Source of the DNA: Streptomyces hyaluromycini
Lineage (GTDB): Bacteria; Actinomycetota; Actinomycetes; Streptomycetales; Streptomycetaceae
Assembly: GCF_002217755.1 (NCBI RefSeq)
Contig: NZ_BCFL01000025.1
Coordinates: 1 to 54,883 of the forward strand
Length of the DNA: 54,883 bases
Direction of reading: 5' to 3'
Made by a program: the position numbers and the translations under genes. A model generated the notes under the pieces. The model saw only the letters and a program-made list of their open reading frames with translations, ran no database searches and was not told where the DNA came from. Below, piece by piece: positions 40,039-48,908 of the stretch (position 1 is its first letter; every line of letters starts with the position of its first letter).

Positions 40039-40069
40039 GGGCGGGAGGCGCGTGCGGCGCCTCCCGCCC
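40039..40069. terminator. bidirectional hairpin terminator
   Basis: A perfect 13-bp stem GGGCGGGAGGCGC (40039-40051) with 40057-40069 around the loop GTGCG. It lies between the convergent PAP2 gene (stop 39910) and the tannase-like gene (stop 40114). Confidence 0.88.
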
Positions 40070-40113
40070 GGTGGCGTTGCGAGCCGGCGGGGACCGCCCG
40101 GCCGCGACCGGCG

Positions 40114-41604
40114 TCAGCCGGTGTAGCCGGTCACGTCGCCGATCCACGTGATGAAGTCGCCCGGGTCCTCGTCGGCGCCGTGGGCGGCGTCCCAGTACAT
40201 GAGGGCGTTGACGTCGTCCCCGAGGTTCTCCAGGCTCAGGGCGAGGTTGCCGACGATCGTCAGCGCGGTGTCGGTGTCCTTGGTGCCGGTGCGGATCCAC
40301 CAGTACTTGGCCCGGTCGTCGTTGGACTCGCCGATGAAGTACATCGGGTTCATCATGTCGAGCTTGCCGGGGATGTCGCTGTCCAGTGACGTGCCGCCGG
40401 TGCCGCTGGTGTCGTTGGCCAGGCTGTAGTCGGTGAAGTGCCGGGCCTCGGTGGTGTCGACGCCGAACTCGTTGTTCTCGCCCGCCGACAGGTCGAAGGC
40501 GTCGAAGGCCGGGGCGTCCTTGCCGCGGGATCCGACGTGGTCGAGGTAGTCGGACCAGGAGAACGTGGCCGAGGAGCCGTCCCAGGTGATGAAGGTGTTG
40601 GAGGACAGGTAGGTGGTCCGATCGTCGTCCGACAGGTCCGCCAGGTAGCTGGTCGCGGCCGGCTCCAGGTAGGTCGCCAGCAGGTAGTCGTCGAGGTTGT
40701 CCGCCGTGATGGTGCCGTAGTCGTCCGCCGTCAGGCCGAGCCCGGACTGGTAGGTCTCGAACAGGGCTGTCAGGTCCGCGGAGACGTCCTGGTCCACCTC
40801 CTCGCCGCTGCTGAGCGTGTTGGTGCCCCAGTTCCACTCGTAGGCGCCGTCGGCGTTCTCCAGGTCGGTGATGGGGCACCAGGCGCCGGTGGCGTAGACG
40901 ACGTCGTCGGCGTCGGCCGCGCCGAGCGCGCTGAGGTAGTCGTCGTACAGCGAGCTGCCGCCGGAGGCTCCCAGCAGGGCCGACAGGGCGCCGCCGGCGC
41001 TGGTCCCGGCCGTGACGATCTTGTCGGTGTCGCCCGGGACGGTGCCCGCGTTGTACCGCACGTACCGGATCGCGGCCTTGAGGTCCACGATCGCCGCCGG
41101 CGCGGTGCCGTAGTAGTCACCGCTGGAGTCCACCAGGGTCCGGCCGCGCGCGCCCGGCTCCACCGCGACGTACCCGGCCGCGATCGCCAGTTGCGCCCGG
41201 CTGCTGCTCACGCCCGTGTTGGTCGACACCGAGGAGGGGAGGTAGCCGCCGATCGAGTTGGAGACGAGGATCGGGGCGTCGGTGGCGTCCACGGCGGTGC
41301 CGTCGATCGACACCGGGACGCTGACGGTCAGGCTCTGGTAGGTCTCGTCCACCGGGTCGGTGACGTAGGTGATGGCCGACCAGAAGTGGTAGGTGACCTC
41401 CTTGTCGCCGTCGTCGGTGGAGATCGTCGTCGTGATCTCGGTGTACGCGTCGGGGTCGAAGGCCAGGGAGCCGGACGCGGTCGCGCCGGACGACGCGGTC
41501 GCCGCCAGCGCGTTCGTGCCGCCGGCGATTCCCGCCACCGGTACGGCGACGGCGGCCGCGGCAATTCCCTTGATCAGGGCCCTGCGGTTCATCTTGTGCG
41601 TCAT
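40114..41604 (-). CDS. Tat-exported alpha/beta hydrolase, tannase-like
   Basis: A 496-residue secreted hydrolase. The N-terminus has a twin-arginine signal (MNRRALIKGIAAAAVAVPVAG). The mature part resembles subtype-B bacterial tannase/feruloyl-esterase-like proteins: GYVAVEPGARGR, DLKAAIRYVRYN, the nucleophile elbow GTSAGGAL (Ser near residue 202), a long Asp/Ser/Thr-rich insert, and a C-terminal His in AAHGADEDPGDFITWI. It probably hydrolyses esters of plant phenolics outside the cell. ATG 41604 has AGGAGACACGAA upstream. A possible promoter is at 41749-41778. Confidence 0.82.
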   Translation of the reverse strand: MTHKMNRRALIKGIAAAAVAVPVAGIAGGTNALAATASSGATASGSLAFDPDAYTEITTTISTDDGDKEVTYHFWSAITYVTDPVDETYQSLTVSVPVSIDGTAVDATDAPILVSNSIGGYLPSSVSTNTGVSSSRAQLAIAAGYVAVEPGARGRTLVDSSGDYYGTAPAAIVDLKAAIRYVRYNAGTVPGDTDKIVTAGTSAGGALSALLGASGGSSLYDDYLSALGAADADDVVYATGAWCPITDLENADGAYEWNWGTNTLSSGEEVDQDVSADLTALFETYQSGLGLTADDYGTITADNLDDYLLATYLEPAATSYLADLSDDDRTTYLSSNTFITWDGSSATFSWSDYLDHVGSRGKDAPAFDAFDLSAGENNEFGVDTTEARHFTDYSLANDTSGTGGTSLDSDIPGKLDMMNPMYFIGESNDDRAKYWWIRTGTKDTDTALTIVGNLALSLENLGDDVNALMYWDAAHGADEDPGDFITWIGDVTGYTG

Positions 41605-42007
41605 TTCGTGTCTCCTTCGCGAGGCGCAGCAGTTTCCGAACCGCGGGCGACGGCATGACGGGATTTCTTCGCCGATGGGAGAGCCAGTGCGGGTGTCCGG
41701 AGAGTTCTGAAACTGCTTCACGGGGCGCTTGTCTCGATCTCGGCAGCGAACGTAATTCAGCGGTAACAATATCGTCAACAATTCCAGCGATTCCACGGTC
41801 AATCCATAGAGACCGCTCTGCAGCCTGAGATTCCTGAAAATCACGAGCGCATTCCGGCCGCGGCGGCCGCGGCGGCCGTCCGGGGTTCGGCCGCACCCCG
41901 CGCGCGATGGTCAAGAGTGCGTCACATGATCTCGGGAGCTGAGCGGGCGAGAGCCGGCCGACGTACTCAGGGAGCAGGTAGACGCGACTCCGACGAAGGG
42001 CAGTTCC
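41605..42007. promoter_or_regulatory. divergent promoter region, relatively AT-rich
   Basis: 403 bp between the tannase-like gene (minus) and the lipoprotein gene (plus). The centre is unusually AT-rich for this genome. On the minus strand TTGACG (41773-41778) and TACGTT (41749-41754) with an 18-bp spacer could be -35 and -10. A GC-rich run of CGGCCGCGG repeats lies near 41856-41876. No gene seen. Confidence 0.45.
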
Positions 42008-42562
42008 TTGATCCCGCGACGCATCGGTCCGAGCCTCGCCGCAGGGCTCGCCTCCGCTTTCCTGCTGGTGGCGTGCAGCTCCTCGAACGGCAGCGACACC
42101 GCCGGCACCGCCCCGGTGGCGCCGGCCACGTCGGCGGCCCCGACCCCGGCCACCTCGGCGCCGGCCGCCGTCAGCAGCCCCGCGAACGGACAGACGGCCA
42201 CCACCGCCGCCGTGTTGACCAGGGCGGCCCAGGGCCTGGGCAGCATCGTCACCGACGAGAACGGGCTGACCCTCTACCGCTACGACAAGGACGAGCCGAA
42301 TCCCTCCAAGTGGACGTGCTCCGGCGCGTGCACCAAGACCTGGCTGCCCGTGATCGTGCCGGAGTCCGTGCAGACCTCAGGGGTGGAGAAGAGCCTCCTC
42401 GGCACGGTCCACCGGAACGGCGAGACACAGCTCACCCTCGCCGGCTGGCCGCTCTACCGGTACGTGGGCGACACGGCGGCCGGGCAGACGAACGGCCAGG
42501 GGAAGGACCAGGAGTGGTACGCGGTCACTCCCTCCGGCCAGAAGTCCAGCGTCACGGGCTGA
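42008..42562 (+). CDS. secreted-repeat lipoprotein
   Basis: A 184-residue lipoprotein. The signal peptide ends in the lipobox LLVAC (Cys23), followed by an Ala/Pro/Thr/Ser-rich linker. Two copies of the secreted repeat of unknown function (Lipoprotein_15 type) follow: GSIVTDENGLTLYRYDKDEP...TCSGACTKTWLPV and LTLAGWPLYRYVGDT...GKDQEWYAVTPSG. Such proteins are exposed on the membrane; their role is unknown, though redox or metal links have been suggested. The start is TTG 42008 (GAAGGG upstream); no ATG/GTG fits. Its 3' end overlaps the convergent acyltransferase gene by 11 nt. Confidence 0.82.
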   Translation: MIPRRIGPSLAAGLASAFLLVACSSSNGSDTAGTAPVAPATSAAPTPATSAPAAVSSPANGQTATTAAVLTRAAQGLGSIVTDENGLTLYRYDKDEPNPSKWTCSGACTKTWLPVIVPESVQTSGVEKSLLGTVHRNGETQLTLAGWPLYRYVGDTAAGQTNGQGKDQEWYAVTPSGQKSSVTG

Positions 42563-43742
42563 CACCCACAGAACGAGCCGCGAGAATCGATTTCCAGGAC
42601 CTGTTCTTTTTGAATGGGATTTCGAAGAGCCTGGAGAAAGTCCACGCCGCGAGTATCGAAACCGGCAGAGCCACCGCCAGCGTGAACCAGAACGTGGAAA
42701 GCCCCGGCGACACGAAATGCGGGGCGATTCGGCGGATCACGGTCATGACGATCGGAAGATGGATCAGGTAGAGGCTGTAGGAGAAACCGCCGAGGCCGTG
42801 GACGGGGCGTGCCGTCAGGAGCCGTACGAGGACGGCGGGTTTTCCGGTGGCGACGGCGGCCAGCAGCATCGTCATGGCGGGGGCGATGGCCAGGTCGATC
42901 CAGAAGTAGTGGTTCACCGTCCAGACGGAACCCCGGAGGGCACCGACGGCCAGGACCGGCAGGGCCGCCAGGACGGCGAACCATCCCCACGGCAGGCGTC
43001 GCACCCGGTCCCCGGCGGCGACGACTCCCGCGCCCAGCACGCCCGCGGCGAACACCGGAGCGAGGTGGGGAGCGAGCCAGTTGTCACCCTCCACGGGGTT
43101 CGCGCCGGGCGCCGTCAGACCACCGGCGATCACCGGGAGCGTCACGCACGCGGCCAGGATCACGGCGCCCCAGCGCCGGCGGACGAACAGGAGGAGCGGA
43201 AAGAGGAGATAGAGCTCGGCCTCCACCCCTATCGACCAGAACGCACCGTTCGGCGTCGGGGCGGTGACCATGTCCTGGGCGACGAGGCCGTACACCGCGA
43301 CCGTCGCGCCGGTGGGCGGCCCGAAGTGCGAGGCCGGCACCACGAACCACGAAATCACCAGGCTCAGGGCCAGTGCCGCCCAGTACGGGGGAAGGATGCG
43401 CCAGGCGCGCCGGCGCAGGAACTCGCCGACACCGGCCGACCGCCAGCCGTGCCGGGCCGGGGAGATCGCCAGGGAGAACCCGGACAGCACCAGGAAGAAG
43501 ACGACGGCCAGGCGCCCGAACATCAGCCCGCCCAGCCATGGGGGTGCCGAACTGCGGGGGTAGCCCGGGAAGGTGTACAGCCAGCAGTGGAACAGGACCA
43601 CATACAGTGCCGCCAGGCCGCGGAGACCGTCCAGGCCCTGCACCTGCCGACGGACCTGCGCCCCGTCGCCGTTCCCGTTCTCCCCCTGCCGCACGGGGGC
43701 GGCCAGGTCGAGAGTGCCTCCGGCCGGGCGGCTCGCATCCAC
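42552..43742 (-). CDS. acyltransferase-3 family membrane protein
   Basis: A 396-residue protein with about ten helices. The family hallmarks are the N-terminal VQGLDGLRGLAALYVVLFHCWL (catalytic-type His), FFLVLSGF, RRAWRILPPYW and GAFWSIGVEAELYLLFPLLL. It probably transfers an acyl group to an envelope glycan or lipid. GTG 43742 is chosen; a GAGGAAGG lies rather far upstream, so the start is uncertain. Confidence 0.88.
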   Translation of the reverse strand: MDASRPAGGTLDLAAPVRQGENGNGDGAQVRRQVQGLDGLRGLAALYVVLFHCWLYTFPGYPRSSAPPWLGGLMFGRLAVVFFLVLSGFSLAISPARHGWRSAGVGEFLRRRAWRILPPYWAALALSLVISWFVVPASHFGPPTGATVAVYGLVAQDMVTAPTPNGAFWSIGVEAELYLLFPLLLFVRRRWGAVILAACVTLPVIAGGLTAPGANPVEGDNWLAPHLAPVFAAGVLGAGVVAAGDRVRRLPWGWFAVLAALPVLAVGALRGSVWTVNHYFWIDLAIAPAMTMLLAAVATGKPAVLVRLLTARPVHGLGGFSYSLYLIHLPIVMTVIRRIAPHFVSPGLSTFWFTLAVALPVSILAAWTFSRLFEIPFKKNRSWKSILAARSVGVSP

Positions 43743-43941
43743 TGAAATCGTTCAGCCCTTCCTCCGGGCAGCCCGGCGCCGCCCACAGCGACAGGTACGT
43801 GACCCCCGGCCGGGCCGTTCAACAGGCGAGTCCGCATGATGACGAGTCGCAGGGCTTGGTGTCCTCTTGAACCGAAAATCGTTGATTGTTTGAGTAAGTG
43901 ATCCTTACGATCCTCCGACTGGGGAGCGGGGGGACTGATCC

Positions 43942-44529
43942 ATGGCACGACCGGTGCGCTTCACGCGCGGCAACAGCCTGCTGGCAGTGGCTGCCGTCGC
44001 CGCCGTGCTCGGCTTCGGCACGAGCTCGACGGCCGCGACGGCATCGATGAGCACGCCGCCCGCGACCGGGGACGCCCTCACGGCGGCGGGTCCGCCCGCG
44101 TTCGGGATTCTGGGGTATCCGCACGCCAAGGTCGGAATGGTCTGGAGATTCGCCTTCCCGCTGTTCGTCAACAACTCGAGCATGACGGTCCGGATCACCT
44201 CGGTGCGGCTGGACCACGTTCCGCCCGGGGCGCGGGTCGAGGGGTACCCGGTCTACTCCGCGAAGGACACGAACGGATACATCCTGGGCAGCATGGAGGG
44301 GGACAAGAACGTCCCGGGCTCCCGGGACATGACGACGATGCCGGACTACGCCGGCAGACCCATCGTGGTACGCGGCCACGCCGACAGCGGCGACTACTAC
44401 GCCATGGTCAGGGTCAGGATCGTCGGGCGTATCAGGGAGCACCTCAGCGGCTGCCGCGTGAACTACACGCAGGGCGGCAACCGGTACACCCAGGAGGCGC
44501 ACTGCGAGTACGCGCTCGACATGAAGTGA
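43942..44529 (+). CDS. secreted protein of unknown function
   Basis: A 195-residue exported protein. Residues 1-~33 are a signal peptide (RFTRGNSLLAVAAVAAVLGFGTSSTAATA). The mature part has beta-rich segments (AFPLFVNNSSMTVRITSVRLDHVPPG, RPIVVRGHADSGDYYAMVRVRIVG) and two cysteines near the C-terminus (SGCRVNY, AHCEYALDMK) that could pair. I do not recognise a family. The upstream region (43840-43930) is AT-rich, with GTAAG/CTTAC arms around TGATC, suggesting its own regulated promoter. Confidence 0.7.
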   Translation: MARPVRFTRGNSLLAVAAVAAVLGFGTSSTAATASMSTPPATGDALTAAGPPAFGILGYPHAKVGMVWRFAFPLFVNNSSMTVRITSVRLDHVPPGARVEGYPVYSAKDTNGYILGSMEGDKNVPGSRDMTTMPDYAGRPIVVRGHADSGDYYAMVRVRIVGRIREHLSGCRVNYTQGGNRYTQEAHCEYALDMK

Positions 44530-44622
44530 GCGGGCGCGTGCGTACGGCGGGCCGCCTTACGGAGTCGTGACGTGCGGGCGTGGGCGCGTGGTCCGGGGGC
44601 CGCGCGCGCCTAGCGTGGCCGT

Positions 44623-45612
44623 ATGCGTGTACTGGTCACCGGCGGTGCCGGGTTCATCGGGTCCCATGTCGTCGAGGCGCTGGCGGCGCGCGGGCACGAG
44701 GCGGTCGTGTTCGACGTGCGGGACGATCCGGGCGCCGACGTGCGCAGCCCGGTGGCGGTGGGGCGGGCGCTGGCGGGCATGGACGCGGTCTGCCACCAGG
44801 CCGCGATGGTCGGCCTCGGCGTCGGGTTCGGCGACGCGGCGGAGTACGTCTCGCGCAACGACCTCGGTACGGCCGTACTGCTCTCCGCGATGGCCGAGGC
44901 GGGGGTACGGCACCTCGTGCTGGCCGGGTCGATGGTCGTGTACGGGGAGGGGCGGTACGAGTGCCCGCGCCACGGCGTCGTACGGCCAGGGCCGCGCGCG
45001 GTCGCCGATCTGGACGCGGGGCGGTTCGAGCCGAACTGCCCCGAGTGCGGTGCCGAGTTGACGCCCGGGCTGGTCGGTGAGGACGCGCCCGTCGATCCGC
45101 GCAACGTGTACGCCACGACCAAGCTGGCCCAGGAACATCTGGCCGCCGCCTGGGCCCGGTCGACGGGCGGGTCGGCGGTGTCGCTGCGCTACCACAACGT
45201 GTACGGGCCCCGGATGCCCCGTGACACCCCCTACGCGGGCGTCGCCTCCTTCTTCCGTTCCGCGCTCGCCCGGGGCGAGGCGCCCCGGGTGTACGAGGAC
45301 GGGCGGCAGCGCCGGGACTTCGTGCACGTCCGGGACGTGGCCGCCGCCAACGCGGTGGCGCTGGAGGCGCGGCCGGCCCCGGGTGTGCTGGCCGCGTACA
45401 ACACCGGAAGCGGCGAGCCGCACACCGTCGGCGAGATGGCCCGCGCACTGGCCGAGGCGCACGGCGGGCCGCTGCCGGTGGTCACCGGGGAGTACCGGCT
45501 GGGCGATGTACGGCACATCACGGCCGACTCCTCGCGGCTGCGGGCCGAACTGGGCTGGAAGCCCGAGGTCGGGTTCGCGGAGGGGATGCGGGAGTTCGCG
45601 CGCGCGGAGTGA
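44623..45612 (+). CDS. NAD-dependent sugar epimerase with cysteine-rich insert
   Basis: A 329-residue extended SDR. The NAD site is VLVTGGAGFIGSHVVEAL. Other motifs: AGSMVVYGEGRYECPRHG (Ser of the triad) and Y-x3-K in YATTKLAQEHLAAAW, then RYHNVYGPRM and DFVHVRDVAAANA. Between about residues 110 and 150 sits an insert with CPRHG and CPECG, which could bind zinc. Similar inserts occur in dTDP-L-rhamnose 4-epimerase-like proteins, so a nucleotide-sugar 4-epimerase is likely. TAGCGT (44611-44616) ends 6 nt before the ATG, suggesting a leaderless mRNA. Confidence 0.85.
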   Translation: MRVLVTGGAGFIGSHVVEALAARGHEAVVFDVRDDPGADVRSPVAVGRALAGMDAVCHQAAMVGLGVGFGDAAEYVSRNDLGTAVLLSAMAEAGVRHLVLAGSMVVYGEGRYECPRHGVVRPGPRAVADLDAGRFEPNCPECGAELTPGLVGEDAPVDPRNVYATTKLAQEHLAAAWARSTGGSAVSLRYHNVYGPRMPRDTPYAGVASFFRSALARGEAPRVYEDGRQRRDFVHVRDVAAANAVALEARPAPGVLAAYNTGSGEPHTVGEMARALAEAHGGPLPVVTGEYRLGDVRHITADSSRLRAELGWKPEVGFAEGMREFARAE

Positions 45613-45668
45613 GAGGCGACGCTGCCGACGGCGTGTCCTTTCGGCGCCGCCGGCAGCGCGCGCCGCGG

Positions 45669-45941
45669 TTACGGTGCCGGCGGCAACGCGCGCGACGGTT
45701 GCGGCGCCGTCGGCAACGCGACGGGCATCACGGCGCTGTCGCCGGCGCGACGGGCGGTTACGGCGCCGTCAGCAGCGCGAGCAGCGGTCACGGCACCGTC
45801 AGCAGCGCGAGCAGCGGTCACGGCACCCTCAGCAACGCGAGCAGCGGTCACGGCACCCTCAGCAACGCGAGCAGCGGTCACGGCACCCTCAGCAACGCGA
45901 GCAGCGCTCACGGCACCCTCAGCAACGCGAGCAGCGCTCAC
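45669..45941 (-). CDS. repetitive 90-codon frame after kinase gene (doubtful)
   Basis: A minus-strand frame starts with a GTG overlapping the kinase stop (GTGA) and encodes repeats of a 10-residue unit (AARVAEGAVT or AARAADGAVT), ending MPVALPTAPQPSRALPPAP. It is made almost wholly of the 30-bp tandem repeat. The coupling arrangement would allow translation, but the same DNA is open in other frames too because the unit is a multiple of three. No known function; possibly not a gene. Confidence 0.25.
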   Translation of the reverse strand: MSAARVAEGAVSAARVAEGAVTAARVAEGAVTAARVAEGAVTAARAADGAVTAARAADGAVTARRAGDSAVMPVALPTAPQPSRALPPAP

Positions 45942-45950
45942 GGCACCGTC
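45771..45950. repeat. 30-bp tandem repeat (six clean copies)
   Basis: Six head-to-tail 30-bp units (45771, 45801, 45831, 45861, 45891, 45921) with the pattern AGCAACGCGA-GCAGCGGTCA-CGGCACCCTC, varying at three or four positions. Degenerate copies extend left to about 45651. The last unit includes the kinase stop codon, so the array may have grown from the kinase 3' end. Located between the convergent epimerase and kinase genes. Confidence 0.9.
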
Positions 45951-47050
45951 GGCAGCGTGACCTCGAAGCGGCAGCCGCCGGGGATGTTGTGCACGGTGGC
46001 CCGGCCCTGGTGGGCCTCGACGATCCCGCGCACGATGGCGAGGCCGAGCCCGGCTCCGGCCGGCGGCGTCCGGGCGTGGCTGCCGCGCCAGCCGGTGTCG
46101 AAGACGCGGGGCAGGTCCTCCTCGGGGATGCCGCCGCAGCCGTCCGTGACGGACAGGACGACGGCGCCCTCGGCCGACCGCTCGGCGGCGACCGCGACCG
46201 TGCCGTCGGGAGGCGTCCGGCGGATGGCGTTCACCAGCAGGTTGCCCAGCACCCGGCTCATCTCCTTGCCGTCCACCTCGACCGGCACCGGCTCCACCCG
46301 GTCGCCGACCAGCCGTACGCCGTGCTCGCGGGCCAGCGGGTCGGCGCCCGCGAGGGCGTCGCCGACGAGGTCGTACAGGGACATCCGGCTGGGGCTCAGC
46401 GCCAGCGCGCCGGCGTGGATACGAGAGAGTTCGAAGAGGTCACCGACCATGTCGTTGAGGCGCTCGACCTCGGTGCGGATCTGCTTGTGGTAGCGGCCGG
46501 GGTCGGTGGCGACGCCGTCCTCCAGGGCCTCCGACATGGCGCGCAGACCGGCCAGCGGGGTGCGCAGGTCGTGCGAGATCCAGGCGACGAGCTCCCGGCG
46601 CGAGGTCTCCAGCGCACGTTCCCGCTCCCGGGACTCGGCGAGCTTCGCACTGGTCGCGGCCAGCTCGCGGCTCACCTCGGCCAGTTCGGCGGTGGCCGGG
46701 ACCAGGGGCGCGGCGAAGTCGCCGTCCTCGCCGAACGAGCGTGCCGCGAGGACGAGTTCACGGCTGCGGGCGACCACCCAGCGGCCCAGTATCAGCGCGG
46801 TCGCGAGGGACACCACGGCCGCCATCGCGACGACCGTCGTCACCACCGACAGGTCGTGCGAGGAGAGGAACATCGCCCAGGCGACGGCCAGGGTGCCGGC
46901 GAGCATCGCGACCACGCCGACGGTGGCGACCACGGTGAGGGACGCGGTCAGCGAGCGGCGCCGCAGCAGGCGCAGCGCGGCCGCTCCGAGCAGTCCGGTG
47001 CCGGCGGCGCCGGCGAAGGCGTACAGGGCGATGAGGAGGGTGTCGCGCAT
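45938..47050 (-). CDS. sensor histidine kinase (OmpR-type partner)
   Basis: A 370-residue kinase. Two helices at the N-terminus (LLIALYAFAGAAGTGLLGAAAL, VVATVGVVAMLAGTLAVAWAMF) and a third (VVTTVVAMAAVVSLATALILG) lead into a HAMP-like segment. Then the HisKA box (RRELVAWISHDLRTPLAGLRAM, His near residue 163) and HATPase motifs: NLLVNAIRRT (N-box), DGCGGIPEEDLPRVFD and GAGLGLAIVRGIVEAHQG. It has almost no extracytoplasmic part. ATG 47050 lies 1 nt after the response-regulator stop. Confidence 0.92.
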   Translation of the reverse strand: MRDTLLIALYAFAGAAGTGLLGAAALRLLRRRSLTASLTVVATVGVVAMLAGTLAVAWAMFLSSHDLSVVTTVVAMAAVVSLATALILGRWVVARSRELVLAARSFGEDGDFAAPLVPATAELAEVSRELAATSAKLAESRERERALETSRRELVAWISHDLRTPLAGLRAMSEALEDGVATDPGRYHKQIRTEVERLNDMVGDLFELSRIHAGALALSPSRMSLYDLVGDALAGADPLAREHGVRLVGDRVEPVPVEVDGKEMSRVLGNLLVNAIRRTPPDGTVAVAAERSAEGAVVLSVTDGCGGIPEEDLPRVFDTGWRGSHARTPPAGAGLGLAIVRGIVEAHQGRATVHNIPGGCRFEVTLPTVP

Positions 47051-47051
47051 G

Positions 47052-47816
<765 letters not shown>

Positions 47817-47875
47817 GCCTCCACCCTCGCACCGGGCCGTCGCGGGTGTCGCGGCCGAGGGTGGGCCCGGAGTGC

Positions 47876-47940
47876 GACGTTCGCGTTTCGTAAGAACCAC
47901 GGGAGGCGGGGGCCCGGCGCCGACGTCCGCGTTTCGTAAG
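47876..47940. promoter_or_regulatory. two 19-bp direct repeats in divergent promoter
   Basis: GACGTTCGCGTTTCGTAAG (47876-47894) recurs with one change at 47922-47940 (GACGTCCGCGTTTCGTAAG), 46 bp apart. A partial third copy (CACGTTCGTAGGG) lies at about 47966-47978. OmpR-type regulators bind direct repeats, so these may be sites of the adjacent response regulator, acting on itself and on the divergent GT2 gene. Confidence 0.6.
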
Positions 47941-47985
47941 CAGCCGGGGCCCGATATGCCCGGTTCACGTTCGTAGGGTGAAGCC

Positions 47986-48732
47986 GTGACCACCTCACCT
48001 TCTTCCCGTTTCCCGGCGACTTTCCCGGCGACGGACGTGGACGTCGTCCTCCCCTGCCTGAACGAGGCGGCAGCCCTGCCCTGGGTGCTCGGCCGGATCC
48101 CGGCGGGCTGGCGGGCCCTCGTGGTGGACAACGGCTCCACCGACGGCTCGGCGGACATCGCCCGGGCGCACGGTGCGACCGTCGTCCACGAGGCGCGGCG
48201 CGGCTTCGGCGCGGCGTGCCATGCGGGGCTGACCGCCGCGACCGCCGGCATCGTCTGCTTCTGCGACTGCGACGCCTCGCTGGACCCGGGACTCCTCGTG
48301 CCGTTCGTACGGGAAGTCCTGGACGGCGAGGCGGACTTGGTGCTGGGCCGGCGGCGTCCGCAGGGGCGGGGCGCGTGGCCCGCGCATGCCCGCGCGGGGA
48401 ATCTGGCGCTGGCGCGGATGCTGCGGCGCCGTACGGGGCTGCGGCTGCACGACCTCGGTCCGCTGCGGGCCGCTCGCCGCGAGGGGCTGCTCGCGCTGGA
48501 CCTGGACGACCGGCGCAGTGGGTATCCGCTGCAGATGGTGGTGCGGGCGGCGGACGCGGGGTGGCGGATCGCCGAGCGCGAGGTGCCGTACCGGCCGCGT
48601 ACCGGTAAGTCCAAGGTGACGGGTACCTGGCGCGGCACGTGGCAGGCGGTGCGGGACATGAGCAAGGTGCTGCACGAGTCACCTCGGGTGCAGGCAGGTG
48701 GGGGCTGGTCGCGCAGTTCCCCGCGCCCCTGA
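47986..48732 (+). CDS. glycosyltransferase family 2
   Basis: A 248-residue cytosolic GT-A enzyme. Motifs: VDVVLPCLNEAAALPWVL, ALVVDNGSTDGSADIA, FGAACHAGLTAA and the metal-binding CDCDASLDPG (DxD-like), then LGRRRP and a later D..RSGYPLQMVVRAADAGWRI. Related to dolichol-phosphate-sugar synthase-like and DPM-type GT2 proteins found next to DUF2064 genes. The last ~12 residues (GGGWSRSSPRP) come from a dispersed repeat element, and the stop codon lies in the loop of its hairpin. GTG 47986 has TAGGGT 6 nt upstream, fitting a leaderless start. Confidence 0.85.
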   Translation: MTTSPSSRFPATFPATDVDVVLPCLNEAAALPWVLGRIPAGWRALVVDNGSTDGSADIARAHGATVVHEARRGFGAACHAGLTAATAGIVCFCDCDASLDPGLLVPFVREVLDGEADLVLGRRRPQGRGAWPAHARAGNLALARMLRRRTGLRLHDLGPLRAARREGLLALDLDDRRSGYPLQMVVRAADAGWRIAEREVPYRPRTGKSKVTGTWRGTWQAVRDMSKVLHESPRVQAGGGWSRSSPRP

Positions 48733-48742
48733 CGGGGCGCTG
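48698..48742. repeat. dispersed Streptomyces hairpin element, copy 2
   Basis: Complement of the outer parts of 3935-4001: GGCTGGTCGCGCAGTTCC, then GCGCCCC (48723-48729), loop TGAC, GGGGCGC (48734-48740). The stop codon of the GT2 gene (48730-48732) is in the loop. Confidence 0.65.
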
Positions 48743-48781
48743 TCCAACCGCCTCCTCCATACATAGCTGCGGGCAGGCGTG

Positions 48782-48820
48782 CCTCCCCCAGAGCCCTAAA
48801 GGCCTGGGGGGACCCCCAGG
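48782..48820. repeat. CCTCCCCCA...ACCCCCA hairpin module
   Basis: CCCCCAG-A-GCC (48784-48794) pairs with GGC-CTGGGGG (to 48810), followed by GACCCCCA. The same layout is found as the complement of 3954-3985 and at 50362-50400. Located between the GT2 and DUF2064 genes; may attenuate transcription between them. Confidence 0.6.
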
Positions 48821-48908
48821 CGGCACGGGTGGGCGCAGCGGCACCCGGCCGGCGCCGGTGAGCGTCCCCACCCCCCGCCCCCACCCCGGACCCCCCAAGG
48901 AACCCCCC

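Noticed and set aside
43741..43756. CTGAA/TTCAG inverted repeat at the acyltransferase start
   Set aside because: Short arms, centre without the LacI-type CG symmetry, and it overlaps the start codon; likely chance.
45771..45950. CRISPR-like array
   Set aside because: The 30-bp units are directly adjacent with no unique spacers, and no cas genes are near.
45609..46493. 294-codon plus-strand frame with SNASSGHGTL repeats
   Set aside because: It is a read-through of the 30-bp repeat and the antisense of the kinase; no ribosome site.
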